Below the pieces are notes generated by a model. That model was given only the letters and a program-made list of their open reading frames with translations. It was not told where the DNA came from and did not search any database. Shown here one piece after another: positions 18,229 to 27,323 of a stretch of DNA of 64,000 nucleotides. Each line of letters begins with the position of its first letter. The stretch's first letter is position 1. Source of the DNA: Hyphomonadaceae bacterium (GTDB lineage: Bacteria; Pseudomonadota; Alphaproteobacteria; Caulobacterales; Hyphomonadaceae); assembly GCA_022844345.1 (NCBI GenBank), contig JALHLU010000011.1:121897-185896 (forward strand), written 5' to 3'. The translations under genes were made by a program, and so were the position numbers.

Positions 18229-18900
18229 ATGAAGGTCATCGTCATTGAGGACGACGCGGACGCCGCCGCTTTCGTCAAGGGAGTGCTCGGCGAGGCCGGC
18301 CATTCGGTCGATATCTGCGGGGACGGCGAGTCCGGCCTCAGCCAGGCGCGCGCGGGCGACTATGATGCGCTGGTGGTTGATCGCATGCTTCCGGGTATCG
18401 ACGGGTTGGAATTGCTCAAGCGCTATCGGGATGCGGGCGGGCGTGCGCCGGCACTGTTCCTGTCCGCGCTCGGGGAAGTGGATCATCGCGTCGAGGGCCT
18501 GCAGGCTGGTGGCGACGATTATCTGGTGAAGCCTTACGCGCCGAGTGAACTTGTCGCGCGCGTCGAGGCGCTTGGACGGCGCGCCACGGGCGATATCCCG
18601 ACGACCCGCCTGACGGTTGGCGGCCTCGAGATGGATCTTCTCGCGCGTACCGTTCATCGCGACGGCCAGAAGATAGACCTGCAGCCCCGCGAATTCCGTC
18701 TGCTGGAGTTCCTCATGCGCCACGCCGGCCAGGTGGTGACGCGGACGATGCTGCTGGAGAAGGTCTGGGACTATCACTTCGATCCCCAGACCAACGTGAT
18801 CGACGTTCACGTGTCGCGCCTGCGCGGGAAGATCGACAAGGACTTCGACCGGCCCCTGCTGCACACTGTGCGCGGTGCGGGTTATCGCCTCGAAGCATGA
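18229..18900 (+). CDS. OmpR-family response regulator
   Basis: 223 residues, ATG 18229 only 3 bp after the protease stop. The receiver domain has E7-D8-D9, the acceptor D51 (LVVDRMLPG) and K104 (YLVKPYAPSE). The winged-helix output domain has LQPREFRLLEFLMRH and VIDVHVSRLRGKID, ending in GAGYRLEA. Sequence type resembles the CzcR/QseB group. With the protease upstream and the kinase downstream, a role in envelope stress sensing is plausible, but the signal is not visible. Confidence 0.93.
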   Translation: MKVIVIEDDADAAAFVKGVLGEAGHSVDICGDGESGLSQARAGDYDALVVDRMLPGIDGLELLKRYRDAGGRAPALFLSALGEVDHRVEGLQAGGDDYLVKPYAPSELVARVEALGRRATGDIPTTRLTVGGLEMDLLARTVHRDGQKIDLQPREFRLLEFLMRHAGQVVTRTMLLEKVWDYHFDPQTNVIDVHVSRLRGKIDKDFDRPLLHTVRGAGYRLEA

Positions 18901-18911
18901 TGTGCTGAGCG

Positions 18912-20303
18912 ATGAAGATCGGCCGCCTGCCAGCGCTGGTCCGGACGACAACGTTCCGGCTGGCGCTGCTGCACGCGTCGATCTTCATCCTGTTTTCGGC
19001 CTCGCTCCTCGCCTACCTCTACTACGAGACCGCCGGTCACCTCAGCCGCCAGGCTGAGGCCGAGCTGAATGCGGAGTTCCAGGAACTCTCGGCCGCCAAT
19101 CGCGGCGGCTTCGACCGCCTCAACCAGGCGGTGACGGAACGCTCGGGCGCGCGGGGCAAGTTCTTCTACCTGCTGCAGGACAGCACAGGCGAGAAGACGG
19201 CGGGCGATTTCGATTTCCTGCCGGCGCCCGCGCCCGAGGACCAGGTCGTGGACGTGAACTTCGACTACGAGTTGCGCAATCCAGATGGACAGCCAACCCG
19301 GCGTTCGGCCGAGGGGCGCATTTCACGGCTCGCTGGCGGCGGCGTGTTGATGGTCGCCTACGATGTCGGTCAGCTCGGCGAGATGAATCGGCGCATCACG
19401 GAGGTGGTGTGGCGGTCGGCTGTCGTCGGCTTTGTGCTGTCGCTGATCGGCGGCGTCGTCATCTCGCGCTCGGCGGCGCAGCGCGCGGAACAGCTGGCGC
19501 GCACGGCCGAGGAGGTCATGGCCGGCGACCTGACGCGCCGCGCGCCGGTGGATGGATCAGGCGATGAATTTGACCGCCTGTCGGAACAACTCAACGCAAT
19601 GCTGAACAAGCTGGAGCGCCTCGTGATCTCTTCGCGGTCGGCGGGGGATTCGATTGCCCACGACCTGCGCTCGCCCCTTACGCGTCTGCGCAACCGGCTT
19701 GAAGGCGGGCTGCGGGATAACAATGCGGATGGTCCTCGTGCTGCCTTGGCGAAGTCGATCGAGGAAGTTGACGGCGTGCTGGACACTTTCAACGCGGTCC
19801 TGCGCCTTTCACGCGTGCAGGCCGGGGCGACGGGCTCGTTCCGGCGGATCAACCTCACCGGGATCACGGACGAACTGGCAGAGCTCTATCAGCCTGCCTG
19901 CGAGGAGAAGAACCTCGCGTTCAGCTATCGGCCAGAGGGCGAGCTGTTCGTTCAGGCCGACCGTGACCTCATCGCGCAGGCGCTGTCGAACCTTCTCGAC
20001 AATGCGGTCAAGTATACGCCTGCGGGCGGTGCGGTCACCGTGTCGGTCAAGCGCCTGCCCGGGGGCGAGGCTGAGGTTGCGGTCAGCGATTCCGGCCCGG
20101 GCATACCGCCGGAAGACCGCGATCGCGCCGTCGAACGCTTCGTTCGCCTCGAACAATCGCGCAGCGAGCCAGGCAGCGGTCTGGGGCTGAGCCTCGTGCT
20201 GGCGGTGGCGGAGGCGCACCGGGGGCGGCTCGTTCTGGACGCCGCGGGCGGTTCGCCGCCGAATGTTGGCCTTGCCGCGCGGCTTATCCTGCCCTCAGCC
20301 TGA
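18912..20303 (+). CDS. Membrane sensor histidine kinase (QseC/CzcS-like)
   Basis: 463 residues. Transmembrane helices lie near residues 15-38 and 163-185, flanking a periplasmic domain of about 125 residues. HAMP is followed by the H-box DSIAHDLRSPLTRL with H250, the N box (ALSNLLDNAVKYTP), G1 (SDSGPGIP) and G2 (SEPGSGLGLSLV). It is the partner of the response regulator 11 bp upstream. All catalytic elements are intact. Confidence 0.92.
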   Translation: MKIGRLPALVRTTTFRLALLHASIFILFSASLLAYLYYETAGHLSRQAEAELNAEFQELSAANRGGFDRLNQAVTERSGARGKFFYLLQDSTGEKTAGDFDFLPAPAPEDQVVDVNFDYELRNPDGQPTRRSAEGRISRLAGGGVLMVAYDVGQLGEMNRRITEVVWRSAVVGFVLSLIGGVVISRSAAQRAEQLARTAEEVMAGDLTRRAPVDGSGDEFDRLSEQLNAMLNKLERLVISSRSAGDSIAHDLRSPLTRLRNRLEGGLRDNNADGPRAALAKSIEEVDGVLDTFNAVLRLSRVQAGATGSFRRINLTGITDELAELYQPACEEKNLAFSYRPEGELFVQADRDLIAQALSNLLDNAVKYTPAGGAVTVSVKRLPGGEAEVAVSDSGPGIPPEDRDRAVERFVRLEQSRSEPGSGLGLSLVLAVAEAHRGRLVLDAAGGSPPNVGLAARLILPSA

Positions 20304-20341
20304 CGCGCGATTCTTTCCCCCTCCAGCCGTGACCGGACCGG

Positions 20342-23179
20342 ATGCCTGTTCGCCTCGATACTCTCGCAATTATGCCGCTGACAGGCTCCGTGGGCGACCT
20401 GCCGGGCGTTCTGGCCCAAGCGCCAACCTTTTCGGATCACCTGGCGCGGATGATCGCGCGCCGGCCGGAGATTGTCGCGACAATCCTCGCTTCCGGACCC
20501 GCTGCCGTGGCTGACGCGGCGGTGGCGGACATGGCCGCGGCCGGGGCCGTGGGTGGACCGCTCGATGCGCCGATGCGGCAGATGCGCCGCGCGAAGGAGG
20601 CGGCCCAGCTTGCGATTTCCATCGCCGATCTTGCGGGTCTCTGGACTCTTGATGAGGTGGTCGAGCAGCTCACCGTGTTGGCCGATACCGCGACGCAGGC
20701 GGCCCTGCGGCTGGCCATTCGCGCCTCGTGGGTGTCCGGCCATCTCGGCGAGACGCGGGAGGCTGACGACATGCCTGGGCTCTTCGCTCTCGCCATGGGG
20801 AAGATGGGCGCGCACGAGCTCAACTATTCCAGTGACATCGATCTGATCGTGCTGTTCGACCTGGATGTGCTGCCTGTTCAGGGGCCGCGCGTGAAAGAAG
20901 GCATGACCCGGCTGACGCGCGACCTTGTGCGCATTCTCGAGGAACGCACGGCCGACGGATATGTGTTCCGCACCGATCTTCGCCTGCGCCCCGATCCAGC
21001 TTCGACCAGCCCGGCGGTCTCGACGCAGTTCGCGACGGGTTACTATGAAAGCGTGGGCCAGAACTGGGAGCGGATGGCCCACATCAAGGCGCGTGTCTGC
21101 GCCGGCGATGCGGCGGCCGGCAATGCCTATCTCGCCGAACTCCAGCCCTATGTCTGGCGGCGTCATCTCGACTACTGGGCGATTGCTGACATCCATTCGA
21201 TCAAGCGCCAGATCCATGCGCACGGTGGCCATGCTGATCTTGCTTCCAAAGATTTTGACGTGAAGCTCGGGCGTGGCGGCATACGGGAAATCGAGTTCTT
21301 CACACAGGTGCAGCAGCTGATCCTGGGCGGCCGCATGCTCCAACTGCGCGCGCCGGCCACGAAGGCCGCGCTGCGCGTCATGGGCGAGGCGGAGATTGTC
21401 GATCCGGCTGCGGTGGCTGACCTTTGCCGGGGCTATGACTACCTGCGTTGTGTTGAGCATCGCGTGCAGATGCTCAACGATGAGCAGACCCACCGGATCC
21501 CGGTGGCGCCGGACAAGCGCGCTGCTGTTGCACGGCTGTGCGGATACCCCGACATTGCTCACTTCGAGCAGGACGTCTCACGCACGCGCGAACGCGTGCA
21601 CGGCGTCTATTCGGACCTATTCGCAGCCGAGGAACGTCTTTCGGGGGAGGCCGGCAACCTCGTCTTCACGGGCGTCGATGACGATCCGGGCACGGTGGCG
21701 ACCCTTGCGGCGCTGGGGTTCAGCGATCCATCGCAGGTGATCCACACCTTCCAGCAATGGCATCGCGGCGCGATCCCTGCGACGCGTTCGGCGCGCGCCC
21801 AGCAGCTGCTGACGTCGCTGGGGCCGCGCCTGCTGGAGGCGATGTCGAAGGCGGGCGAACCGGACATTGCATTCGAGCGGTTCAGCGAGTTCTTTTCCGG
21901 GCTGAACTCGGGCGTTCAGGTGATGTCGCTGATGCTGGCTGAACCAGCTTTGACGCGTGATGTCATCCAGACGATGGCTTTCGCCCCGAAGCTGGCGGCT
22001 GATCTTGCGCGCAGGCCTGCGCTTATGGAGGCGATGCTGGAGCGGTCTTTCGGCGCGCCTGCACATCTTGATCCGCCAGGATCCCGGGCGGCGCGGCTGG
22101 ACGGCCTGCTGGAGCGCGAGGACGGCTTCGAGGGCAAGCTGAATGCTGCGAGGCGCTTCCATCGCGAAGAGTCGTTCCGCATCGGCTACCAGCTGCTGCG
22201 CGGCGCGATCGGCGCCACCGAAGCGGGTCTTGCCTACGCTGATCTGGCCGACGCCTGTGTCGGCGGCCTTGCCGCTGTCTGCGAGCGCGAGATCGCGGCA
22301 AAGCAATCGACTGAGATCGGCAAGTGGTCGGTGTGTGCGCTGGGCAAGTTTGGTGGACGCGAACTGACCGCCACGTCGGACCTCGACCTGATGCTGGTCT
22401 ACGAACCCGCAGGCGACAGCAGCGTGCAGCTGGCGACGCGCTTCGTGCAGCGGCTGGTGGCCGCGCTGTCTGCGCCGACTGCGGAGGGTCTGCTGTACGA
22501 GGTCGACATGCAGCTGAGGCCGTCAGGCCGCGCTGGACCCGTGGCCGTTCGCATGTCGTCATTCGAGCACTACTACCGGGAAGAGGCATGGACGTGGGAG
22601 TTCATGGCCCTGACACGCATCCGGCCTGTTGCGGGCGATCCCGACCTTGGCCGCCGCATCGTGGAGACGGCTCGCAGGGCGCTGCAGGCCAAGAGCGCTG
22701 ATCCCAAGATCACCGCAGATGTTGCCGACATGCGCCGGCGCATGGCGCGCGAGCGCAAGGCCCGCTCCATGTGGGATGTGAAGCTCGCCCCGGGGGGGCT
22801 GGTCGACATCGAGTTTCTGACCCAGCATGCCATACTTGTTGCGGCCGCCCGTACGCCCGGCGCGGTCCAGCCGGGATCGCTTGCCGCCATCAAGGCCCTT
22901 GCCGCAGCGGGACAGTTCTCGGCAGGCGAAGCTGCGCTGCTCATCGACGGCCTGTCGCTCCAGCTGAACCTCCAGCAGGCCCTCCGTATCGCGGCGGGCG
23001 ACCGGTTTGAGCCTGAGACAGCCTCCGCCGGCCTGAAGGGCTGGCTGGCCAAGCATCTGGGATTCAAGGATTTTCCTGCCCTGAGCGCTCGTCTGGGCGA
23101 GGTGCAGGACCAGATCGCCAGTCTGCGGGCCCTAAAACTGGGTCCCCTGACGACGGATGGGCCCGGCGAGGGCGTTTGA
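20342..23179 (+). CDS. glnE: Bifunctional glutamine synthetase adenylyltransferase/adenylyl-removing enzyme
   Basis: 945 residues, the usual size. Two nucleotidyltransferase domains are visible. The N-terminal adenylyl-removing one has GKMGAHELNYSSDIDLIVLFD near residues 155-175. The C-terminal adenylylating one has GKFGGRELTATSDLDLMLVYE near 666-686. Each is followed by its helical partner region (KLGRGGIREIEFFTQ and KLAPGGLVDIEFLTQ). GlnE adds or removes AMP on glutamine synthetase in answer to PII signalling, in the cytosol. It lies 38 bp after the kinase gene, an order also seen in other alphaproteobacteria. Confidence 0.96.
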   Translation: MPVRLDTLAIMPLTGSVGDLPGVLAQAPTFSDHLARMIARRPEIVATILASGPAAVADAAVADMAAAGAVGGPLDAPMRQMRRAKEAAQLAISIADLAGLWTLDEVVEQLTVLADTATQAALRLAIRASWVSGHLGETREADDMPGLFALAMGKMGAHELNYSSDIDLIVLFDLDVLPVQGPRVKEGMTRLTRDLVRILEERTADGYVFRTDLRLRPDPASTSPAVSTQFATGYYESVGQNWERMAHIKARVCAGDAAAGNAYLAELQPYVWRRHLDYWAIADIHSIKRQIHAHGGHADLASKDFDVKLGRGGIREIEFFTQVQQLILGGRMLQLRAPATKAALRVMGEAEIVDPAAVADLCRGYDYLRCVEHRVQMLNDEQTHRIPVAPDKRAAVARLCGYPDIAHFEQDVSRTRERVHGVYSDLFAAEERLSGEAGNLVFTGVDDDPGTVATLAALGFSDPSQVIHTFQQWHRGAIPATRSARAQQLLTSLGPRLLEAMSKAGEPDIAFERFSEFFSGLNSGVQVMSLMLAEPALTRDVIQTMAFAPKLAADLARRPALMEAMLERSFGAPAHLDPPGSRAARLDGLLEREDGFEGKLNAARRFHREESFRIGYQLLRGAIGATEAGLAYADLADACVGGLAAVCEREIAAKQSTEIGKWSVCALGKFGGRELTATSDLDLMLVYEPAGDSSVQLATRFVQRLVAALSAPTAEGLLYEVDMQLRPSGRAGPVAVRMSSFEHYYREEAWTWEFMALTRIRPVAGDPDLGRRIVETARRALQAKSADPKITADVADMRRRMARERKARSMWDVKLAPGGLVDIEFLTQHAILVAAARTPGAVQPGSLAAIKALAAAGQFSAGEAALLIDGLSLQLNLQQALRIAAGDRFEPETASAGLKGWLAKHLGFKDFPALSARLGEVQDQIASLRALKLGPLTTDGPGEGV

Positions 23180-23346
23180 ATCCCAGGCAGCATTGACGGC
23201 ATGAGGCGGCGCGATGCGCCGCTGATCCAGAAGCATCCGGCCCTCGGCAAACGCGAGCGCAGGATGCATAACATGAGGCATGGTTCGGCTTTGTGCGTGA
23301 CGCACGGAATAGCACAAGTCGCTTTCTCGGAGTTGGTGTCCCAGCC

Positions 23347-23913
23347 ATGCGGGATCCGGACGAGGATCTGGTCGTTCGCGTCGGCGCCGGGGATAGCCGC
23401 GCCGCAGCCGAACTCGTGCGCCGGCACCTGCCGCGCATGGTGGGCCTCGCGCGCCGGATGCTGGGCGACGCTGCCGAGGCGGAGGACGTTGCGCAGGAAG
23501 TGTTCCTCCGTGTCTGGCGTCATGCGGCTGCGTGGAAGCCGGGCCAGGCCAAGTTCGAAACGTGGATGCACAGGGTCGCCATGAACCTCTGCCTCGACAG
23601 GTTGCGCCGGAAGGTCCGGGACGGGGGCGAAGTAACTCCCGAGATGCCGGATCTGCGTGCATCGGCCACGCGCGCCCTCGACGACCGGCAGCGCCGCGAC
23701 CGGGTGCGCGAGGCGCTGCAGGCCCTGCCCGAGCGACAGCGGGCGGCGCTGGTGCTCTGCTACTATCAGGACAGGACGAACATCGAGGCGGCCGAGATCG
23801 TCGGCGTCAGCGTTGATGCACTGGAAAGCCTGCTTTCGCGGGCGCGGAGATCGCTCAAGACGGCCCTTGCGGCCGAACGGGCCGATCTCCTGAGCGGTCT
23901 CGAGACCGGCTGA
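23347..23913 (+). CDS. ECF-type RNA polymerase sigma factor
   Basis: 188 residues from ATG 23347 (cggagttgg upstream); an in-frame GTG at 23293 would add 18 unlike residues. Sigma region 2 is clear (AEDVAQEVFLRVWRHAAAWKPG, then FETWMHRVAMNLCLDRLRRK), as is region 4 (LPERQRAALVLCYYQDRTNIEAAEIVGVSVDALESLLSRARRSLK). The next two genes encode a membrane protein and a periplasmic CnrX-like protein. The set therefore looks like a sigma/anti-sigma/sensor unit of the CnrYXH kind. Confidence 0.92.
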   Translation: MRDPDEDLVVRVGAGDSRAAAELVRRHLPRMVGLARRMLGDAAEAEDVAQEVFLRVWRHAAAWKPGQAKFETWMHRVAMNLCLDRLRRKVRDGGEVTPEMPDLRASATRALDDRQRRDRVREALQALPERQRAALVLCYYQDRTNIEAAEIVGVSVDALESLLSRARRSLKTALAAERADLLSGLETG

Positions 23914-23921
23914 GGCATGCA

Positions 23922-24368
23922 ATGAACGAAGCGCGTTTCATCGAACTTCTCGCGGCCTACGGAGCCGACCTCGCGCGCTGGCCCGAAGACGAGCGCTCGC
24001 ATGCCGAAGTCTTTCTCGAAGGCGCGCCGCATCGCGTGAAGGATGTGTGGGAAAGTGAGCGCAGCTTTGATCACCTGCTCGCGCTCGAAAGGGATTTGCC
24101 GCCGTCGATCTCGCTCGAGACCGCAATTCTGGCTTCGGCGTCTGGCCGTCGTCAGACGCGCCGGCAAGTCGACCTTTTTGGCTGGCTCAATGTTCCGAGA
24201 TGGGCGACTGGCGGCGCGCTGGCTGCGTCGCTCGCGCTGGGCCTTGCGGTTGGTTATGCAGGCGAACCCGATGCCGCCCTCGAGCAGGACTATGCAACGA
24301 TACTCGCGGTCTCCGGCGGGGGCGCCGGATCGATGTTCCTGTCCGCCATGAACGACGCTGAGCGCTGA
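23922..24368 (+). CDS. Single-pass membrane protein, putative anti-sigma factor
   Basis: 148 residues, ATG 23922 eight bases after the sigma stop. The N-terminal about 90 residues are soluble and acidic (LLAAYGADLARWPEDER), then one membrane helix (about 95-113, GGALAASLALGLAVGYA) and a short periplasmic tail. This topology fits an inner-membrane anti-sigma factor holding the ECF sigma factor at the membrane. I see no zinc-binding HxxxCxxC motif, so it would be a non-ZAS type like CnrY. The function is inferred from position and topology. Confidence 0.75.
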   Translation: MNEARFIELLAAYGADLARWPEDERSHAEVFLEGAPHRVKDVWESERSFDHLLALERDLPPSISLETAILASASGRRQTRRQVDLFGWLNVPRWATGGALAASLALGLAVGYAGEPDAALEQDYATILAVSGGGAGSMFLSAMNDAER

Positions 24369-24374
24369 AACCGG

Positions 24375-24902
24375 ATGCCTTCCAAGTTTACACTCGCACT
24401 CATCGGGTCGCTGGCACTGAATGCGGCCCTGGTCGGCATCGTGGTCGGCCGCTGGCTGACGCCGAAGACGGTCGAGCAGACCGTGCAGATGCAACTGGAG
24501 CGCTATGGGCCGACGTCTGATGTTGTGGCTGCGGCATGGGAGCAATTGCCAGAGGAGGATCGCACGGAGCTGCGCCAGCAGCTGCGCGAGACCTGGGTGG
24601 CGATGGGCGACGAGCGGAAGCGGCTGAGCGAGGCGGGCAAGGCAGTCTACCAGGCAGCGCTGGCCGAGCCATATGACGAGGCCAAGCTGCGTGATGCGGT
24701 CGCGATCTTCCAGATGCGGGAGAAGAAGCTGCAGGACATCGCCGAAGACATCCTGATCAGCCACCTTGGGCGGATGCCGCCGCAGGCCCGGGCAACGGCC
24801 GCCACCGGCCTGCTGACGCCGTTCAACGCAAGGATGCAGCGCGCCGACAATCGCGAGCAGCGGCCGGCCGATGCGGCGCCGGGGCGCGCGCCAGCAAACT
24901 AG
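24375..24902 (+). CDS. Periplasmic heavy-metal-sensor-like protein (CnrX/Metal_resist family)
   Basis: 175 residues with an N-terminal membrane anchor (about 5-25, LALIGSLALNAALVGIVVGR) and a periplasmic helical domain rich in E/R (WEQLPEEDRTELRQQLRETW and LRDAVAIFQMREKKLQDIAED). This matches the four-helix-hook CnrX/Metal_resist (CpxP-like) family. Such proteins sense metals or envelope stress for ECF sigma factors. Few His or Cys residues are present in the helices, so metal binding as in CnrX is uncertain. It follows the anti-sigma candidate by 6 bp. Confidence 0.8.
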   Translation: MPSKFTLALIGSLALNAALVGIVVGRWLTPKTVEQTVQMQLERYGPTSDVVAAAWEQLPEEDRTELRQQLRETWVAMGDERKRLSEAGKAVYQAALAEPYDEAKLRDAVAIFQMREKKLQDIAEDILISHLGRMPPQARATAATGLLTPFNARMQRADNREQRPADAAPGRAPAN

Positions 24903-24917
24903 ACAACTGGCAAGAGC

Positions 24918-27209
24918 CTAGGCGTCCGCAAGCACAGGTGCAGGCTTCCCCGTGGCCGGCGCGGGCGTGCGCGTCACGGGCAGGAAGATCGAGACCGTGG
25001 TGCCTACGCCCAGCGTGCTCTCGATCGTCAGGTAGCCGCCGTGCATTTCGGCGAATGACTTGGTCAGCGCGAGGCCAAGGCCGGTGCCGCGAACATTGCG
25101 TTCCTTCGCCTCGGGGCTCGTGACCTGCTCGAACGGCTGGGCAAGACGCGGCAGGTCCTCGGGCGCGATGCCGATGCCCGTGTCCCTGACGCGGATCACC
25201 AGCCATTTCCCTTCCACCACCATCGTCACCACGATCTCGCCGCCGGGATCGGTGAACTTGATCGCGTTGGTGATCAGGTTGAATGTCATCTGCTTGATGG
25301 CGCGATGGTCGCCCGTGATTTCCGGCAGGTCATCATCGGGATCGAAAACCAGGGCGACTTCGCGGTCGGCGGCGCGCCTGCGGGCCAGCTTGATCGCGCC
25401 ATCGACAGCGTCTTCCGGATCGATGAGCGCGGGGGACAGCCGCATCTTGCCGGCTTCGACCTTGGACATGTCGAGGATGTCGTTGATCATCTCTTCGAGA
25501 TGCTTGCCGGCGCCGACGATGTCTTCGGCGTATTCCTTGTAGCGCTCGTTCCCCAGGGGGCCGTAGATCTCGCTCGCGATCATCTCGGCAAAGCCATTGA
25601 TGTGCGTGAGCGGCGTACGTAGTTCGTGGCTCATATTACCTAGGAAGGCGCCTTTGGCCTGGCTGGCGCGTTCGGCGCGGGTCTTGGCTTCGGCATATTT
25701 CTCGGCGAGCTCCTGCGCCTGGCCCTTCGTGCGCTGCAGCTCTTCCACCATTGCGCGCAGGCGGCGCTCGCTGCGCTGAAGCACGGTCTCCTGGCGTTTC
25801 ATGTTGGTGATATCGAGGCCAACGGTGATGAGGCCGTCAGTGGCGGTGCGCCGGTCGACCAGGCGGATCCAGACGTCCGAGATCAGGAGCATTTCGCGTG
25901 AGTTGGCGTCCTCGCCCAGCGGCCGCTCGACGCGGACGAACTTGGCGATTTCCGACATCACCAGATCATAGGACGCGCCGGCTTGCAGCACGCTGCGGTC
26001 CAGATTGAACTCGCGGCCGAAGGCGGCATTCCAGTGCGTCAGGCGCTTGTGGTTGTTCCAGACGGCGAAGGGCCCGGGGTGGGCATCCAGCGCGGTGCGC
26101 GCCAGCGCTTCGGCGCGGCGTGAGCGCGTCTGGGCCTGGATACGGTCCGAGACATTGAGGATGGCGCCGGAAAAGATGGTTTCGCTCTCGCCGCCGATGA
26201 TCTCGAAATAGCGGCCAGCCATTGCGCCCGAGCCCATGAAGGAGACGTTGAACTGCTGGCGTGGCCTTGCCTCCTCGAACGCCTGGCGCACCCGGCGGCG
26301 GTCTTCCTCCGCGACAATGGTGGTGAACTCGTCGAGCGTCATTTCGCCATCGCGGGTGGCGCCGACAAGCATCGCGGCTTCCGGTCCGATGGTCAGCAGT
26401 TGCGTTGCGGGATTCCAGCGCCACAGGCCAATCACGCCCGCGGCTTCGAAGCTGGTCCAGAGACGCTGCTCGGCGGCGGCCGGAGTTGGAGCCAGCGCCT
26501 CTGCCTCAGCCTTCTCGCGGTTGAGGCGCCGGATCACGGAGACCAGCCCGAACACAGCAAGAAGCGGGGCGGCGAGCAGCAGGCCGTAGATCACCAGCCG
26601 GTTGATGTCGCCGAGTCCGAACATAGGCGCGGGCCGGAACACGCAGGCGGCAATCTCGGTTCCGCGCACGGCCGCACAGGCGACGGCCGAGCGTTCGAAG
26701 TCCACGGACTCGAAACGCGCATTCAGCGGGATGGAGCCGCTGGAGACGAGGTAGAAATGCCGCTCGTCCAGCGCCTCGGGCATCAGGGCTGCAGTGGCGC
26801 GCACGCCCTGGACCCAGCGCCCTTTCCACTCGGCGAAGACCCGAACGCCGCCTTCATCAACCAGCTGCGCCCAGGCGCCTTCAGGCGGCGCCCGCTCGCT
26901 CACAGCGTCGAACTGCGCGCCACGACGGATCGCTTCAAGCGAGGCGCCTGTGATCAGAAGGCCCTCCATGCGGGCCTGGAGACCAATTAGCTCTGCGCGG
27001 ACATGGCCCGACAGCGCCTCTGCTTCGCGCGCCTGCTGAATCAGGGTCGAGTTGTCTGCAAACTGGCGTTCTTCGAACGCCTTGAGGGCGAGGGAGCCGC
27101 CGAAGGCCATCATGAGAAGTGTAAGCATGATCGTCGGGACGGCGCCGCGCGGTCGCGAAGGCGATGCGCTGTTGCCAGTCCGAACTGACCTGCCGGCCGC
27201 CTTCCCCAA
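24918..27209 (-). CDS. Hybrid-free sensor histidine kinase of the PleC/DivJ type with PAS domains
   Basis: 763 residues. Transmembrane helices lie near 25-46 and 207-230 around a periplasmic domain. PAS-like segments follow (about 255-360 and 375-490), then a coiled coil and the HisKA domain FLGNMSHELRTPL with H528. The ATPase domain has the N box (QMTFNLITNAIKFT), G1 (VRDTGIGIAPEDL) and G2 (RGTGLGLALTKSF). The HisKA continuation (INGFAEMIASEIYGPLG) is the signature of the PleC/DivJ group that acts on DivK-type regulators, but the usual LNAINGF is LTHINGF here. A consensus CtrA box lies 62 bp upstream. A decayed response regulator and an EAL protein gene lie directly in front on the same strand. 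Confidence 0.9.
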   Translation of the reverse strand: MGKAAGRSVRTGNSASPSRPRGAVPTIMLTLLMMAFGGSLALKAFEERQFADNSTLIQQAREAEALSGHVRAELIGLQARMEGLLITGASLEAIRRGAQFDAVSERAPPEGAWAQLVDEGGVRVFAEWKGRWVQGVRATAALMPEALDERHFYLVSSGSIPLNARFESVDFERSAVACAAVRGTEIAACVFRPAPMFGLGDINRLVIYGLLLAAPLLAVFGLVSVIRRLNREKAEAEALAPTPAAAEQRLWTSFEAAGVIGLWRWNPATQLLTIGPEAAMLVGATRDGEMTLDEFTTIVAEEDRRRVRQAFEEARPRQQFNVSFMGSGAMAGRYFEIIGGESETIFSGAILNVSDRIQAQTRSRRAEALARTALDAHPGPFAVWNNHKRLTHWNAAFGREFNLDRSVLQAGASYDLVMSEIAKFVRVERPLGEDANSREMLLISDVWIRLVDRRTATDGLITVGLDITNMKRQETVLQRSERRLRAMVEELQRTKGQAQELAEKYAEAKTRAERASQAKGAFLGNMSHELRTPLTHINGFAEMIASEIYGPLGNERYKEYAEDIVGAGKHLEEMINDILDMSKVEAGKMRLSPALIDPEDAVDGAIKLARRRAADREVALVFDPDDDLPEITGDHRAIKQMTFNLITNAIKFTDPGGEIVVTMVVEGKWLVIRVRDTGIGIAPEDLPRLAQPFEQVTSPEAKERNVRGTGLGLALTKSFAEMHGGYLTIESTLGVGTTVSIFLPVTRTPAPATGKPAPVLADA

Positions 27210-27271
27210 GATCCTAGGTCCTCGTAAGCTCCCCGAACTTACCAGTTGTGGAGTCGAAACGCTGCGAAAGG

Positions 27272-27287
27272 GTTAACCGGCCATTAA
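27272..27287 (-). promoter_or_regulatory. CtrA-type binding box upstream of the PleC/DivJ-like kinase
   Basis: On the minus strand this reads TTAATGGCCGGTTAAC, a full match to the CtrA consensus TTAA-N7-TTAAC. It lies 62 bp before the kinase ATG at 27209, a good promoter distance. A GAGTC (GANTC, the CcrM methylation site of these bacteria) is at 27251-27255 between box and gene. Together they suggest cell-cycle-controlled expression. The match is direct; binding is inference. Confidence 0.65.
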
Positions 27288-27323
27288 TTGTGAGCCGCCA
27301 ATCGGTTCGACGTCGAGACGATA

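Noticed and set aside
17023..18951. Minus-strand open frame of 642 codons opposite the protease and regulator genes
   Set aside because: Composition artefact over clear coding genes; no ribosome site and no recognisable domain.
19952..21562. Minus-strand open frame of 536 codons opposite the kinase and glnE
   Set aside because: Shadow frame; both sense genes are intact and conserved.
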